From Agrobacterium albertimagni AOL15 (GTDB lineage: Bacteria > Pseudomonadota > Alphaproteobacteria > Rhizobiales > Rhizobiaceae), in contig NZ_ALJF01000024.1 of assembly GCF_000300855.1 (NCBI RefSeq), forward strand, positions 1 through 41,561: a stretch of DNA of 41,561 nt. Direction: 5' to 3'. Below, piece after piece: positions 15,733 to 24,400 of this stretch (the stretch's first letter is position 1; the number at the start of each line of letters is the position of its first letter). A model generated the notes under the pieces. That model had not been told where the DNA came from. It saw only the letters and a program-made list of their open reading frames with translations, and searched no databases. A program made the position numbers and the translations under genes.

Positions 15733-16100
15733 TGGCTATATCCGCAAATGACGTGTTTGCCGAAGCGATGACTCCCGAGATGATCGAGGCGTCGGATCTG
15801 CGGGCCAAAGAATTGCTCGAGGAATATGACACGCTTCAAAAGCTGCGCAAGGCGCTCGACCTCACGCAGGAGCATATCGGACAGCAGATGGGTACGAAAC
15901 AGGTTTCCGTTGCGCAGCTCGAAAAGCGCTCTGATTATCTTCTCTCCACGCTTCGCAATTACGTGGAGGCTCTCGGGGGAGAGCTGGAGCTTGTGGTCAA
16001 GTTCAAGGGGCGCGCACCGGTTCGCTTGGCGGGAATCGGTGAAAAGATCTTTTCGGAAGTGCCGCGAAGGCAAAACCGCTCACGCGGCAGTGCTGCTTAG
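15732..16100 (+). CDS. XRE-family antitoxin (HigA-like)
   Basis: A 122-residue antitoxin. The HTH spans about residues 38-85 (LRKALDLTQEHIGQQMGTKQ, VSVAQLEKRSDYLLSTLRNY), followed by a C-terminal strand segment (GELELVVKFKGRAPVRLAGI), a pattern typical of XRE antitoxins paired with Gp49-like toxins. The start is the ATG sharing one base with the toxin stop (TGATG); a GTG one codon earlier is also possible. It should bind the palindrome at 15343-15367 and neutralise the toxin. Confidence 0.9.
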   Translation: MAISANDVFAEAMTPEMIEASDLRAKELLEEYDTLQKLRKALDLTQEHIGQQMGTKQVSVAQLEKRSDYLLSTLRNYVEALGGELELVVKFKGRAPVRLAGIGEKIFSEVPRRQNRSRGSAA

Positions 16101-16391
16101 CTTATACTGGAAATCGTTTAACAGCGCTGCGCTGCACGTTTGCAATGAGCCGCTCGCCGCGCTGACGTGCCATCAGGTCTTTGGGTTCATTACATAAAAT
16201 GCGTGAATCGGCCAAAGCTTGTCTTTGCGTTGAACACAATGAGAGCCTTCAGACGCTCGCGCGGCTCTGAGGCGGATACAGGCCGCTGATGACATCCCTG
16301 TGAGGGGACTCTCAGTCAGGCAACGTGCCCTCGATCTGCACCGTCCTATACATAGAGAATGGGCCGCCCGCCGGTTATGGAGGTGTCTCTG

Positions 16392-18452
16392 TTACCCCCA
16401 CATCCCGCGCATTTTGGCGGCGACGTCGATCCTGATCTGACTGGCGCTTCGTCCCGTGGTCGTTGCTTCCACCTTCGGCCAGCTCGTCTGCTCGAAAAAC
16501 TGCAAGAGCATGGCCGGGATGAAGCGCGTTCGCGAGGCATAGACATGTCGGTCACCCCGGCTGTTCTGCCCATGAGTGTAGAAGCGTTGCGGTGTGATCA
16601 GGCTCAGGCTGTCGCGAGCTCTGGTCATTCCGACATAGAGCAGTCGGCGCTCTTCTTCGAGCTCGTCGGTCGTGCCAGCTCCGAGATCGGATGGCATGCA
16701 GCCATCAACGACATTGAGCATGAAGACGGCTCGCCATTCCTGACCCTTGGCCGAATGGATCGTCGAGAGGATCAGGTAGTCTTCGTCAAGCAGCGGCACG
16801 CCTGCCTGGTCGCTAGTCGCGTCCGGCGGATCAAGCGTCAGTTCAGTCAGGAAGCGTTCGCGGCTTGGATAACCGGACGCGATCTGCTCGAGCTGCAGGA
16901 GGTCGGCCTTGCGGGTCTCGGGATCTTCATGGATCCGGTCGAGATGCGGCTCATACCAGAGCCGCGCTTTCTCGATGTCGCCAGGCCAGCCATGTTCCTG
17001 TCTGCGAAGACCGGTCAGCAGAGTAGTGAAGGGCGCCCAATCATCACCGGTCTTGGACGGTGGCGGGATCTCGGCAAGCGATGCTAAAGGTTCAGGATCG
17101 GCTGCAATCGTATCGAGAATTGTCGCCGCTCTCTGCGGACCGATGCCAGGCAGCATCTGCAATACCCGAAACCCGGCAACCCGGTCACGCGGGTTCTGGG
17201 CAAAGCGGATGATGGCGAGCAGATCCTTCACATGCGCGCTGTCGAGGAACTTCAGGCCACCGAATTTGACGAAGGGAATATTGCGTCTCGTCAGTTCAAC
17301 TTCGAGGGTACCGCTATGGCTTGAGGTCCGGAAAAGAACCGCTTGCTGCTTCAGCGGGATGCCGACCTCGCGGTTTGCCAGGACCTCTTCGACGATGAAG
17401 CCTGCCTGGTCATTCTCGTCCTTGGCGGTCACCAGTCGCGGCTTCTGTTCCGACAGCCTGTCGGTCCAGAGGTTCTTGGTATAGCGCTCGCGCGCAAGAC
17501 CAATCACGCCGTTGGCGGCAGCGAGGATCGGCTGCGTCGAGCGGTAATTGCGTTCAAGCGTGATGACGTCGGCCGGCTTCGGTGAAAACTCAGTCGGGAA
17601 GTCGAGGATGTTCCGGATGGTCGCGGCCCGGAAGGAATAGATCGACTGGGCATCATCGCCAACGACGGTCAGGCCGCGGCCGCCGGGTTTGAGCGACATC
17701 AGGATCTGCGCCTGCAGCCGGTTGGTGTCCTGGTATTCATCGACCATCACATGGTCGAAGCGGTTGCCGATATCGTCGGCCAGTTCCGCATGCGAGACCA
17801 TCTGCGCCCAATAGAGCAGGAGATCGTCGTAATCGAGAACACCCTGCGTCTGTTTGGCCGTGACATAAGTTGCAAACAGCGTCTTCAGCTCGTCTTGCCA
17901 GTTGATCGCCCAAGGATAGGCGGATTTGAGCACTTCTGCGATCGAGCTTTCGGCATTGACGACGCGCGAATAGATCGCAAGGCACGTTCCCTTGGTTGGA
18001 AAGCGGGTTTCCGTTTTCGAGAAGCCAAGCTCGTGGCGTACAAGATTCATAAGATCGGCGCTGTCTTCCCGGTCATGGATCGTGAAATCGACGGGAAGGC
18101 CGATCTGCTCGGCATAGAGCCTCAGCAGTCTTGCCCCGATACCGTGGAATGTGCCCGACCATAAGAGACCGTCAGCGGGTGCCTTGTCGCCGAGCACCTG
18201 TCGGCAGATCCGGTCGACCCGGCGTGCCATTTCGGAGGCCGCGCGACGCGAGAAGGTCATCAAAAGGATACGCCGAGGATCGGCGCCGTTGACGATCAGG
18301 TGGGCGACACGATGGGCGAGGGTATTCGTCTTGCCGGACCCGGCGCCTGCGATGATGAGGAGTGGGCCTGCCACGGATTGGTCGGGAAGGCTGGAGCCAT
18401 GGGTGACCGCTTCCCGCTGCCGTTCGTTGAGGGTTTCCAGATGGGCGGTCAT
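16392..18452 (-). CDS. UvrD/PcrA-like superfamily 1 DNA helicase
   Basis: A 686-residue 3'-5' ATP-dependent helicase. Motifs in order are the Q-motif region LNERQREAV, Walker A AGAGSGKT (K41), motif Ia TFSRRAASEM, Walker B DEYQDTN, motif III GDDAQSIYSFRAA, motif IV ERNYRS, motif V TIHSAKGQEW and motif VI YVGMTRARD. The open frame extends 97 codons upstream, but that part is rich in His/Cys/Ser and unlike the family, so the start is set at ATG 18452 (MTAHLETLNERQ). It is somewhat short compared with housekeeping UvrD (about 720), suggesting an accessory repair helicase. It stands alone in its transcript. Confidence 0.93.
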   Translation of the reverse strand: MTAHLETLNERQREAVTHGSSLPDQSVAGPLLIIAGAGSGKTNTLAHRVAHLIVNGADPRRILLMTFSRRAASEMARRVDRICRQVLGDKAPADGLLWSGTFHGIGARLLRLYAEQIGLPVDFTIHDREDSADLMNLVRHELGFSKTETRFPTKGTCLAIYSRVVNAESSIAEVLKSAYPWAINWQDELKTLFATYVTAKQTQGVLDYDDLLLYWAQMVSHAELADDIGNRFDHVMVDEYQDTNRLQAQILMSLKPGGRGLTVVGDDAQSIYSFRAATIRNILDFPTEFSPKPADVITLERNYRSTQPILAAANGVIGLARERYTKNLWTDRLSEQKPRLVTAKDENDQAGFIVEEVLANREVGIPLKQQAVLFRTSSHSGTLEVELTRRNIPFVKFGGLKFLDSAHVKDLLAIIRFAQNPRDRVAGFRVLQMLPGIGPQRAATILDTIAADPEPLASLAEIPPPSKTGDDWAPFTTLLTGLRRQEHGWPGDIEKARLWYEPHLDRIHEDPETRKADLLQLEQIASGYPSRERFLTELTLDPPDATSDQAGVPLLDEDYLILSTIHSAKGQEWRAVFMLNVVDGCMPSDLGAGTTDELEEERRLLYVGMTRARDSLSLITPQRFYTHGQNSRGDRHVYASRTRFIPAMLLQFFEQTSWPKVEATTTGRSASQIRIDVAAKMRGMWG

Positions 18453-18857
18453 GCGGTCTCGCTTGATGTCTGAAGCTTGGGCCAAACTGCTGCAAACCAC
18501 ATTCGACGGTGCAAGCAGCCAGGTTCGATGAATTATTGAACAAAGGCAGAACATAACAGGTTTGACGTCGGCTTCAAGCCGATGCGTGAGGGGCGGGACG
18601 CCATTGACGTTCCGTAGCCTGAGTAAGCTCAGCGCAGGACGCTTCGGACGGTAATGCTGCCGATTGTGATCATAATTGTGATGCAGAGAGGTGATTTGAA
18701 TTTGGCCCTCGGCGGATAGCGGCTGAAGCCCATGGAAGGGCAATGCCGTTGTCAGCCGTACAGATTGCCGATTTTCTGTTTGATTGAGTCCACTTAGACC
18801 AGATCCGGGTGATCTAAATGACGGGATCTGAGCATCTGGGATTTCGGCGTCGTCTGG
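18453..18857. other. Intergenic region upstream of the helicase
   Basis: About 400 bp without a supportable gene. It holds the helicase promoter, and the 3' side of the XRE gene reaches in from the right. I see no strong palindrome, repeat or RNA-like structure. Confidence 0.5.
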
Positions 18858-19121
18858 TTACGCCCTTGGTTTTCGCCCGACCTTGAGTGGCGGAGCGGCT
18901 TCGTCGTCTTCCGGCGGGATTACGAAGAATACTGATATGTCAGCAGCCAGGGCTGAGGCCAGTCTGTCGAGTAGGTCAACAGAGACATTGTGTTTTGAGC
19001 GTTCAAGGTCACTGATGACGCTTCGGTCAACACCCGCATCGACCGCCAAATTCTCCTGCGTCAGGCCTTTGGCGATCCGCAGGCGTCTCAGGTTCCAGGC
19101 AATGCGAGTACGAGTGTCCAT
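18858..19121 (-). CDS. XRE-family transcriptional regulator
   Basis: An 87-residue HTH protein: the domain spans residues 6-62 (NLRRLRIAKGLTQENLAVDA, GVDRSVISDLERSKHNVSVD), followed by a hydrophobic dimerisation strand (ISVFFVIPP) and a basic tail. It resembles small rhizobial XRE regulators of stand-alone type. It is divergent from the LysR gene; a perfect 14-bp palindrome in the 110-bp gap may be its operator. Confidence 0.88.
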   Translation of the reverse strand: MDTRTRIAWNLRRLRIAKGLTQENLAVDAGVDRSVISDLERSKHNVSVDLLDRLASALAADISVFFVIPPEDDEAAPPLKVGRKPRA

Positions 19122-19156
19122 GAAGCATGGCCACCATCTTGCATTGTATTAAACCA

Positions 19157-19170
19157 TCGGATATATCCGA
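19157..19170. promoter_or_regulatory. Perfect palindrome TCGGATATATCCGA
   Basis: A 14-bp perfect palindrome centred between the divergent XRE (start 19121) and LysR (start 19232) genes, 36 bp upstream of the former. It is a natural operator for the small XRE regulator, and could couple control of both genes. Confidence 0.5.
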
Positions 19171-19231
19171 CATAATGCGTTTTCTGATGCCCTCTGTCGT
19201 GCAGTGAGCCGCAGTGTGGCTGGAGGCATAC

Positions 19232-20122
19232 ATGGAACTCCGCCAACTCTCCTACTTCGTCGCCGTAGCCGAGGAGCTGCATTTCGGTCGTGCCGCCATG
19301 CGGGTGAACATCGCCCAGCCGGCACTGAGCACGCAGGTCCAGGCGCTCGAGAAGGGGCTCGGGGTGCAGCTTTTGACGCGCTCGACCCGCAAGGTGGAGC
19401 TGACGCGGGCAGGGGAGGTGTTCTACGATCGCTGTGTCAGGATGCTGGGAGAGCTTGATCTCTCAGCCGAGATGGCGCGTGCGGCAGGAGGTGGCACCAT
19501 GCGGGAAATCAGGATCGGCACGATCTATCCGGCGACCACGGGTGTGCTGCCGGCCTTCCTGGCGCGGATCGGTCGGAAGTTTCCCGATATCCGCCTGCAT
19601 GTCTCCAATGGCTCGACGTCGGAGATCATCCGCCAGCTCGAATGCGGCAAGCTGAACCTCGGCTTCATCCGGCCTGTCGAGAACATTGGCTCGCTACGCT
19701 TCTTCTCGATTGCCCATGAGCGGTATCTGCTGGCGGTGCCGTCGGGCAATCCGCTTGCGTCAAAGAACGAGGTCACGATCGAGGATCTGAAGGCTGAGAA
19801 GATCATCGCGTTCAAGCGGCAGAACCTCTCCTACACCGAGCGCTATTTTGCCGAGACCTTCGAGGAGCATGGGCTGAATGACAATGTCGCCTATACCTGT
19901 GACGACACCTTCTCGCTGATCTCGCTCGTTTCGTCCGGGCTTGGCGTTGGCTTTGCGCCGGAATGGACAGGAGATCTGCCGGGCAGGGACGTGGTGCTGA
20001 AGAAGGTGACGGGCATCGATCTGAAGATCGGGCTTGGTGTTGCCTGGAGCAAAGATGATCCGACGGCGGCGCGTGATGACATCATCGATATTGCAAAGAC
20101 ATTGGGGCGGTCGGGCAGGTAA
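19232..20122 (+). CDS. LysR-family transcriptional regulator
   Basis: A 296-residue LysR regulator. The winged HTH occupies residues 1-60 (MELRQLSYFVAVAEELHFGR, AAMRVNIAQPALSTQVQALE, LLTRSTRKVELT). The effector-binding domain (about 90-290) is complete, with the NPLASK-type hinge and the closing GLGVGFAPEW. The start is ATG 19232, preceded by GGAGG at a good distance; a six-codon longer frame is ignored. Its last about 45 codons are echoed in two degraded copies, at 20919-20987 and 37388-37595, either side of the secretion island. The target is unknown; no metabolic gene adjoins it downstream. Confidence 0.93.
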   Translation: MELRQLSYFVAVAEELHFGRAAMRVNIAQPALSTQVQALEKGLGVQLLTRSTRKVELTRAGEVFYDRCVRMLGELDLSAEMARAAGGGTMREIRIGTIYPATTGVLPAFLARIGRKFPDIRLHVSNGSTSEIIRQLECGKLNLGFIRPVENIGSLRFFSIAHERYLLAVPSGNPLASKNEVTIEDLKAEKIIAFKRQNLSYTERYFAETFEEHGLNDNVAYTCDDTFSLISLVSSGLGVGFAPEWTGDLPGRDVVLKKVTGIDLKIGLGVAWSKDDPTAARDDIIDIAKTLGRSGR

Positions 20123-20375
20123 GGGCGGTGGCATGTGCGAAGATTAGCACTGCCCCTTCATGCGGAACGTCATGGCCGCGTATCACGCCTGACCGTCACT
20201 GCGGACGGTGCAGGTAGCAGCTTTCTGGCAACTTTGTTGAGTTCAGCAGCTTGATTGCAACCCGTTTTTCGAACATCCGTTGTCGATCGGGATCAGTACT
20301 CAGCACTACTGCCATTTCTTTCGCCCAAGGTTCTGTGGCCCCGATATTTGGGGAAAAATCACAAGTACTGGAATC

Positions 20376-20821
20376 CTAGATCGCCAATTTACCAGCTGAA
20401 ATCTTCACAAAGAAATCATACAGGCTCATATCGTATGTCCTGTAATCATCGGGCCCTATAACTGCAATTCTGCTTTCATATTGACTCAAAGTATCAAGAA
20501 AAACGTACCCGCCAAAACCGTTGTCTGAAATTGCAATAAGCTTCCCTGTCTCGGTTCCAATTTGCTTCAACTGTCTCAATTCTTGTGTGACCAAAACTAC
20601 GTTTTGCCAGAGAGGGGGGCATTTTGTTCAGGGCGAGGCAGGCCGTATATCGCAAATCCAGCACCGACTACGGCACCATAAGTTTTCAGCATGTCTAGGT
20701 ACTCTTGGGGAAACCTGAGACCTAACGCTGCTTCTGCGGCTTGGACCTCCTCGTCCGACACTGGGCCTGAGAAAAAACCTTCATTGCATAGTGCGTCAAA
20801 CTTATTACGTTGTATCGTCAA
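20376..20821 (-). pseudogene. SUKH (SMI1/KNR4) immunity protein, frameshifted
   Basis: Two frames together make one SUKH-family immunity protein. The first runs from TTG 20821, with AGGAGG 6 bases upstream, through VSDEEVQAAEAALGLRFPQE and YLDMLKTYGAVVGAGFAIYG, stopping after LSGKT. The second resumes at once with VLVTQELRQLKQIGTETGKL, ISDNGFGGYVFLDT and IGPDDYRTYDMSLYDFF. Adding one A to the A-run (T-run 20602-20605 on the plus strand) joins them as SGK-NVVLV without loss. SUKH proteins neutralise polymorphic toxins of many folds. It is either inactivated or a sequencing error in the homopolymer. AT-rich codons mark it as foreign. It is probably an orphan immunity gene of an earlier toxin tip. 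Confidence 0.75.
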
Positions 20822-20831
20822 TAACATCCTC

Positions 20832-20995
20832 CTGAGCAGTGACGTGCATTTGGCAGGACGCGATCGTTCAGCGCGTCTCCTCAAGAATGTTGTTTACTTC
20901 CACGGGTGTCGAAGCGCCATCGAGCTAAATATTGGAGTCGGTGTTGCCTGGACCAAAAATGAGCCGAGGGCAGCACGCGATGGGATAATGTTTAG
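20832..20995 (+). pseudogene. LysR C-terminal relic between the two immunity genes
   Basis: The frame from 20919 to 20987 reads IELNIGVGVAW followed by TKNEPRAARDGI. It matches 15 of 23 residues of the intact LysR tail (20015-20083, IDLKIGLGVAW then SKDDPTAARDDI). A short GRD-containing stretch upstream may extend the match. There is no start, no HTH and no normal end. It lies on the plus strand, like the intact gene, wedged between the minus-strand immunity genes. Confidence 0.65.
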
Positions 20996-21001
20996 TCTAA
21001 A

Positions 21002-21445
21002 TTACACATCAGTTTGCGGCTTTCCTAGCCGGGCTGATGCTCGGACTGCCCTATGTCTAACGTTTTGACTATAATGACCTGAACGCCCTATGCGCCGCAA
21101 TGCTGTAGTATAAGGCATCCCAATGGAGAAGTTCGAGTCCTCAATCCAATTAAGAGCTAAAGATATCCATCCCTCGGAACCTATTGAAAGCGCCGTGCCA
21201 ATAACATCGCGATACGGAAATGGAGCGTCTGACATACCTATTTTACATTCGTCAGACAGATAATGCCTCAGATTGTCCTGAAAATCATTGTATCTAATGC
21301 GGAGCAGTGGAAGAAGAGCAACCGATGACGGATGTTCGTCACTGATCGCGTATGTATTGCCTCCTATAGAATATAACCACTGATGGTGATGCTTATCAAA
21401 GAAGAGGTGCATCCCATTTTCTTCACATAATATCGGCATATTCAC
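21002..21445 (-). CDS. Probable CDI immunity protein for the adjacent toxin
   Basis: A 147-residue protein whose ATG overlaps the stop of the large exoprotein gene (ATGA), the classic place for a CdiI immunity gene. It starts MNMPILCEENGMHLFFDKHH and has a mixed alpha/beta pattern with GSEGWISLALNWIEDSNFSI in the middle. The last 30 residues are Arg-rich and less protein-like, perhaps altered by the LysR relic junction just beyond the stop. I do not recognise the family, which is usual for immunity proteins. The DNA is markedly AT-rich (21 of 60 G+C in 21241-21300). It should act in the cytoplasm by binding the toxin tip of the neighbour. Confidence 0.7.
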   Translation of the reverse strand: MNMPILCEENGMHLFFDKHHHQWLYSIGGNTYAISDEHPSSVALLPLLRIRYNDFQDNLRHYLSDECKIGMSDAPFPYRDVIGTALSIGSEGWISLALNWIEDSNFSIGMPYTTALRRIGRSGHYSQNVRHRAVRASARLGKPQTDV

Positions 21446-24400
21446 ATTCCTGTGCTGTGATGAATTGTTATGCCGTAATTACTCATAGTTGTCACGAATT
21501 GGGCCCTTCTTTCTGGCGTCCAGTTTTGGAAGTATGTCCCCGATTTTTCATTTGTACTAAATGTACCGTCAGCGTTTCGCGTTAGCATCCCAGCGACTGT
21601 AGCGTCTTTATTCGATCCAATCGAAGCTGCTAAGGTTCTGTGAAACGACGGGCTGTTTTTCGTCGTAACCACGAATGTGGCGCTGTTAGTATCAAAGATA
21701 AACTCGACCCCTTTTTCTCCGGGGTCAAACTTTGACAGCAACTGGATAGATTTCGAGTTTGCGTTGACTCCGATTGTTCCCGCTATAGGCCCGGCCCCGT
21801 TCCAGCTCGGGATGTCCCTGTTGAACTTCCCGCCCAAAAACCTGACACCAATCGTCGCCATCGCAATTGACATTGCAATGCCCTGCGAAAGAAGTTGTTT
21901 AATCTCCTGTGCTTCGGGCGAGTCGGGATTGGCAGTTATGAACTCGCGCATTTCACGTTCGACCGTGGCATCCGCCACATAGTCATCCAGCATTCTTTGA
22001 GAAAGCGTCTTGAGATAAACAGAGTCTTCCCCGCCGAGCGTGCTTAGAGCGGCAGCGATACGAACGCTCGCTGCTTGACCGCTTGGTCCCCCATTCTTCA
22101 AGATATCGATCAGCTGATTAAACTGGGCAGAATCAATCTGGCCGTGCTGGCTGGCCATAACGATCTTCGTGAGCGTCATGGTGATGTCGATGCCATCGGC
22201 AGCAAGAGCCGGAGCCTCGTTCTGGAGATTGCTACCGACGATGCTTTTTGCCGCGTCGGCGTAATTCTGAATCGCTGCGGCATCAAACTTGCCTGATGAT
22301 TTCAGAGTTTCGAAGTGGCTTAGGTCGCCGCGAATGAGCGCAAAAGCCAGAGCGCATTCCAGCGCCTCCTGCAGTGCCTTATCGCCACCTTGCGCTAACT
22401 TCTGCTCGATAAAGTTTGCCACGTCCTGTGTTGCCAGCGGCCGCACTTTGGAAATCTCAACGCCACAGGGCCCGTTGGTGCCGCAGGCGGTACGAACCAT
22501 GAGGTGGCCGCTCGTCGGATCGCGATACAGTTCCTCGCCCTGCTGGATCAACATGATCGATTTGAGTATGTCCTCGTGGCCGAGGTCGCTCTGCTTCAAT
22601 GCCTCGAAGGATCTGCGTTCCTTCAGCATGGCCTGGAAGCGCGGTGTCTTCATCAACTCTTCGGCTTCGGCAGGTGTCGCCCCGCCATACAGAATGGCCT
22701 CGCGATACTGGTCTATCGCCTGCGGACCTTCTGCCGCAATCCAACCCGGAACTATCGCATTCTGGGCCTGGCTGTACCGAAGGGCAAAATCCAGATTACG
22801 TTTGAGGTTGGCAAGGGCCTCGACATCAAGCTCACCCGAAAGCTTGGTGTGACTGTCCTTCGTGACCTCCTGATACTTCGAGGCGTCCTTGTTGATGGAC
22901 GCGAGGAGCTGCCCGGTTGCCGCCTTGTCCGCTTCCGTTCCAGCAACACCATCCTTGTCGGCGTCGCGAATGGTGACTTTCAGATCACCGGAGGCATCGA
23001 GCGTAGTGCGGGTTTCGCCCTGCTTGTCCTTCTGCTCGTAGGAGACACCGACAGAGCTTAGCCCGCCGCCGCTGAGGCCGATCGAACCGCCGACGTTTTT
23101 GTACTGGTCAGTGTCCTTCAGGTCGGCGACAGCGAGCGTGCCGGTGTCAAGTTTAATATCGCCGTCAGTGGCCTGAAGGAGCGCGCCGACCAGCGTCGTA
23201 TCCTGACGGACCTTGATGTCGATGCCGTCTACGGCAATGATGCCCCCGCCAAAGGACCAGGCTTTTGAACCATCTTCCTTCGAGCCACGGACACCGAACT
23301 CAGCGGGATTAACTCCAATGGTCAGGCCGAAGGAAAAGCCGTCGCGCCAACCCTGCGCCTGCGGAGACAGGACGGTAAGATCGCGTCCGACATCAAGCTC
23401 AACCGTTTTGCCAGTGATATTGCCACCCAGTAGCGCCGTATCGCGACCCGACACCAGTGACACATTGCCGGCTGCGGTGATGGCAGCATTCGTCAACCGC
23501 TCGTCATAGCCCTTGGATTTGCCGATATCGAAGCCGATTGAAGTCAGCGAGAGCTGCAGGCCGAAGGAGGATGACTTGTCCTTGGCGTAGTCAACAAGGG
23601 CGGCGAGCAGAATGTCTCGGCCAGCTTGAACGGAAACATTACCCCCGGACACCAGCTTCGTGCCCTGATCGAGAATTACGTCCAAACCGGCTTTCATGAC
23701 GATATCACCGCCAGCAGTCAGTTCGGAAATCTGGCTCTCGCTCCAGCGCTGCTCACTCTTCCAGGTGGAGAATCCGACTCCCATACTCGATGCAACAGAA
23801 TTCAGCGTAAGCTGACCGGTTGCGGCATCCCGGAACTGTCCCAATGGGTCCAGCATTCCGCCAATCGGGTTGGCGAGCGATGGGCCCTTGGCTGCTTGGC
23901 CGGCACTATGAAAAGCGCTCAAACCACCAGTCGCCAAATTGACCACCGCCAAACCTGCCGCCAGACCATTATCAGCATTGGCAAGAGCTGCGAGCTTCGC
24001 CGCGACGGGGTTAATGCCAGCAAGCCCGGACAGGACCTGTCCGCCCGAGCCGCCTTTCAGCGCAGCATCGATACCAGCCGACCCTGGGAAGCTCAGGCCG
24101 ATATGGAAACCTTTCTCCGTAAAGTAGAGAGCATCCTGTGCCGCTTCGAGCCGGATCGTGTCATCCGTCTTCATCAGAAGGTCATTGACGGCCGCAATCT
24201 TTGCACCCGTGCCCGTAATAGGGCCCTTGGCATTGAGTGAAACATCGTTGCCAGAAAGTCGGGTTACGGAGGTGTCGACAGTATTCCATTGCTGTTTGAC
24301 AGAGCCCCAGCCGAGTCCCTGGAAACCCCATTCCTTGTATCTGTTGTCAACTGCCTGGCTGACAACGCCCATGTCGATTTTGCCGGTGGCGTCGATCGAA

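Noticed and set aside
16359..17087. Plus-strand 242-codon frame opposite the helicase
   Set aside because: Antisense to helicase motifs V and VI, which are intact on the minus strand.
20192..20209. Terminator after the LysR gene
   Set aside because: A 6-bp hairpin (ACCGTC/GACGGT) exists, but no T-run follows and it is 70 bp past the stop.
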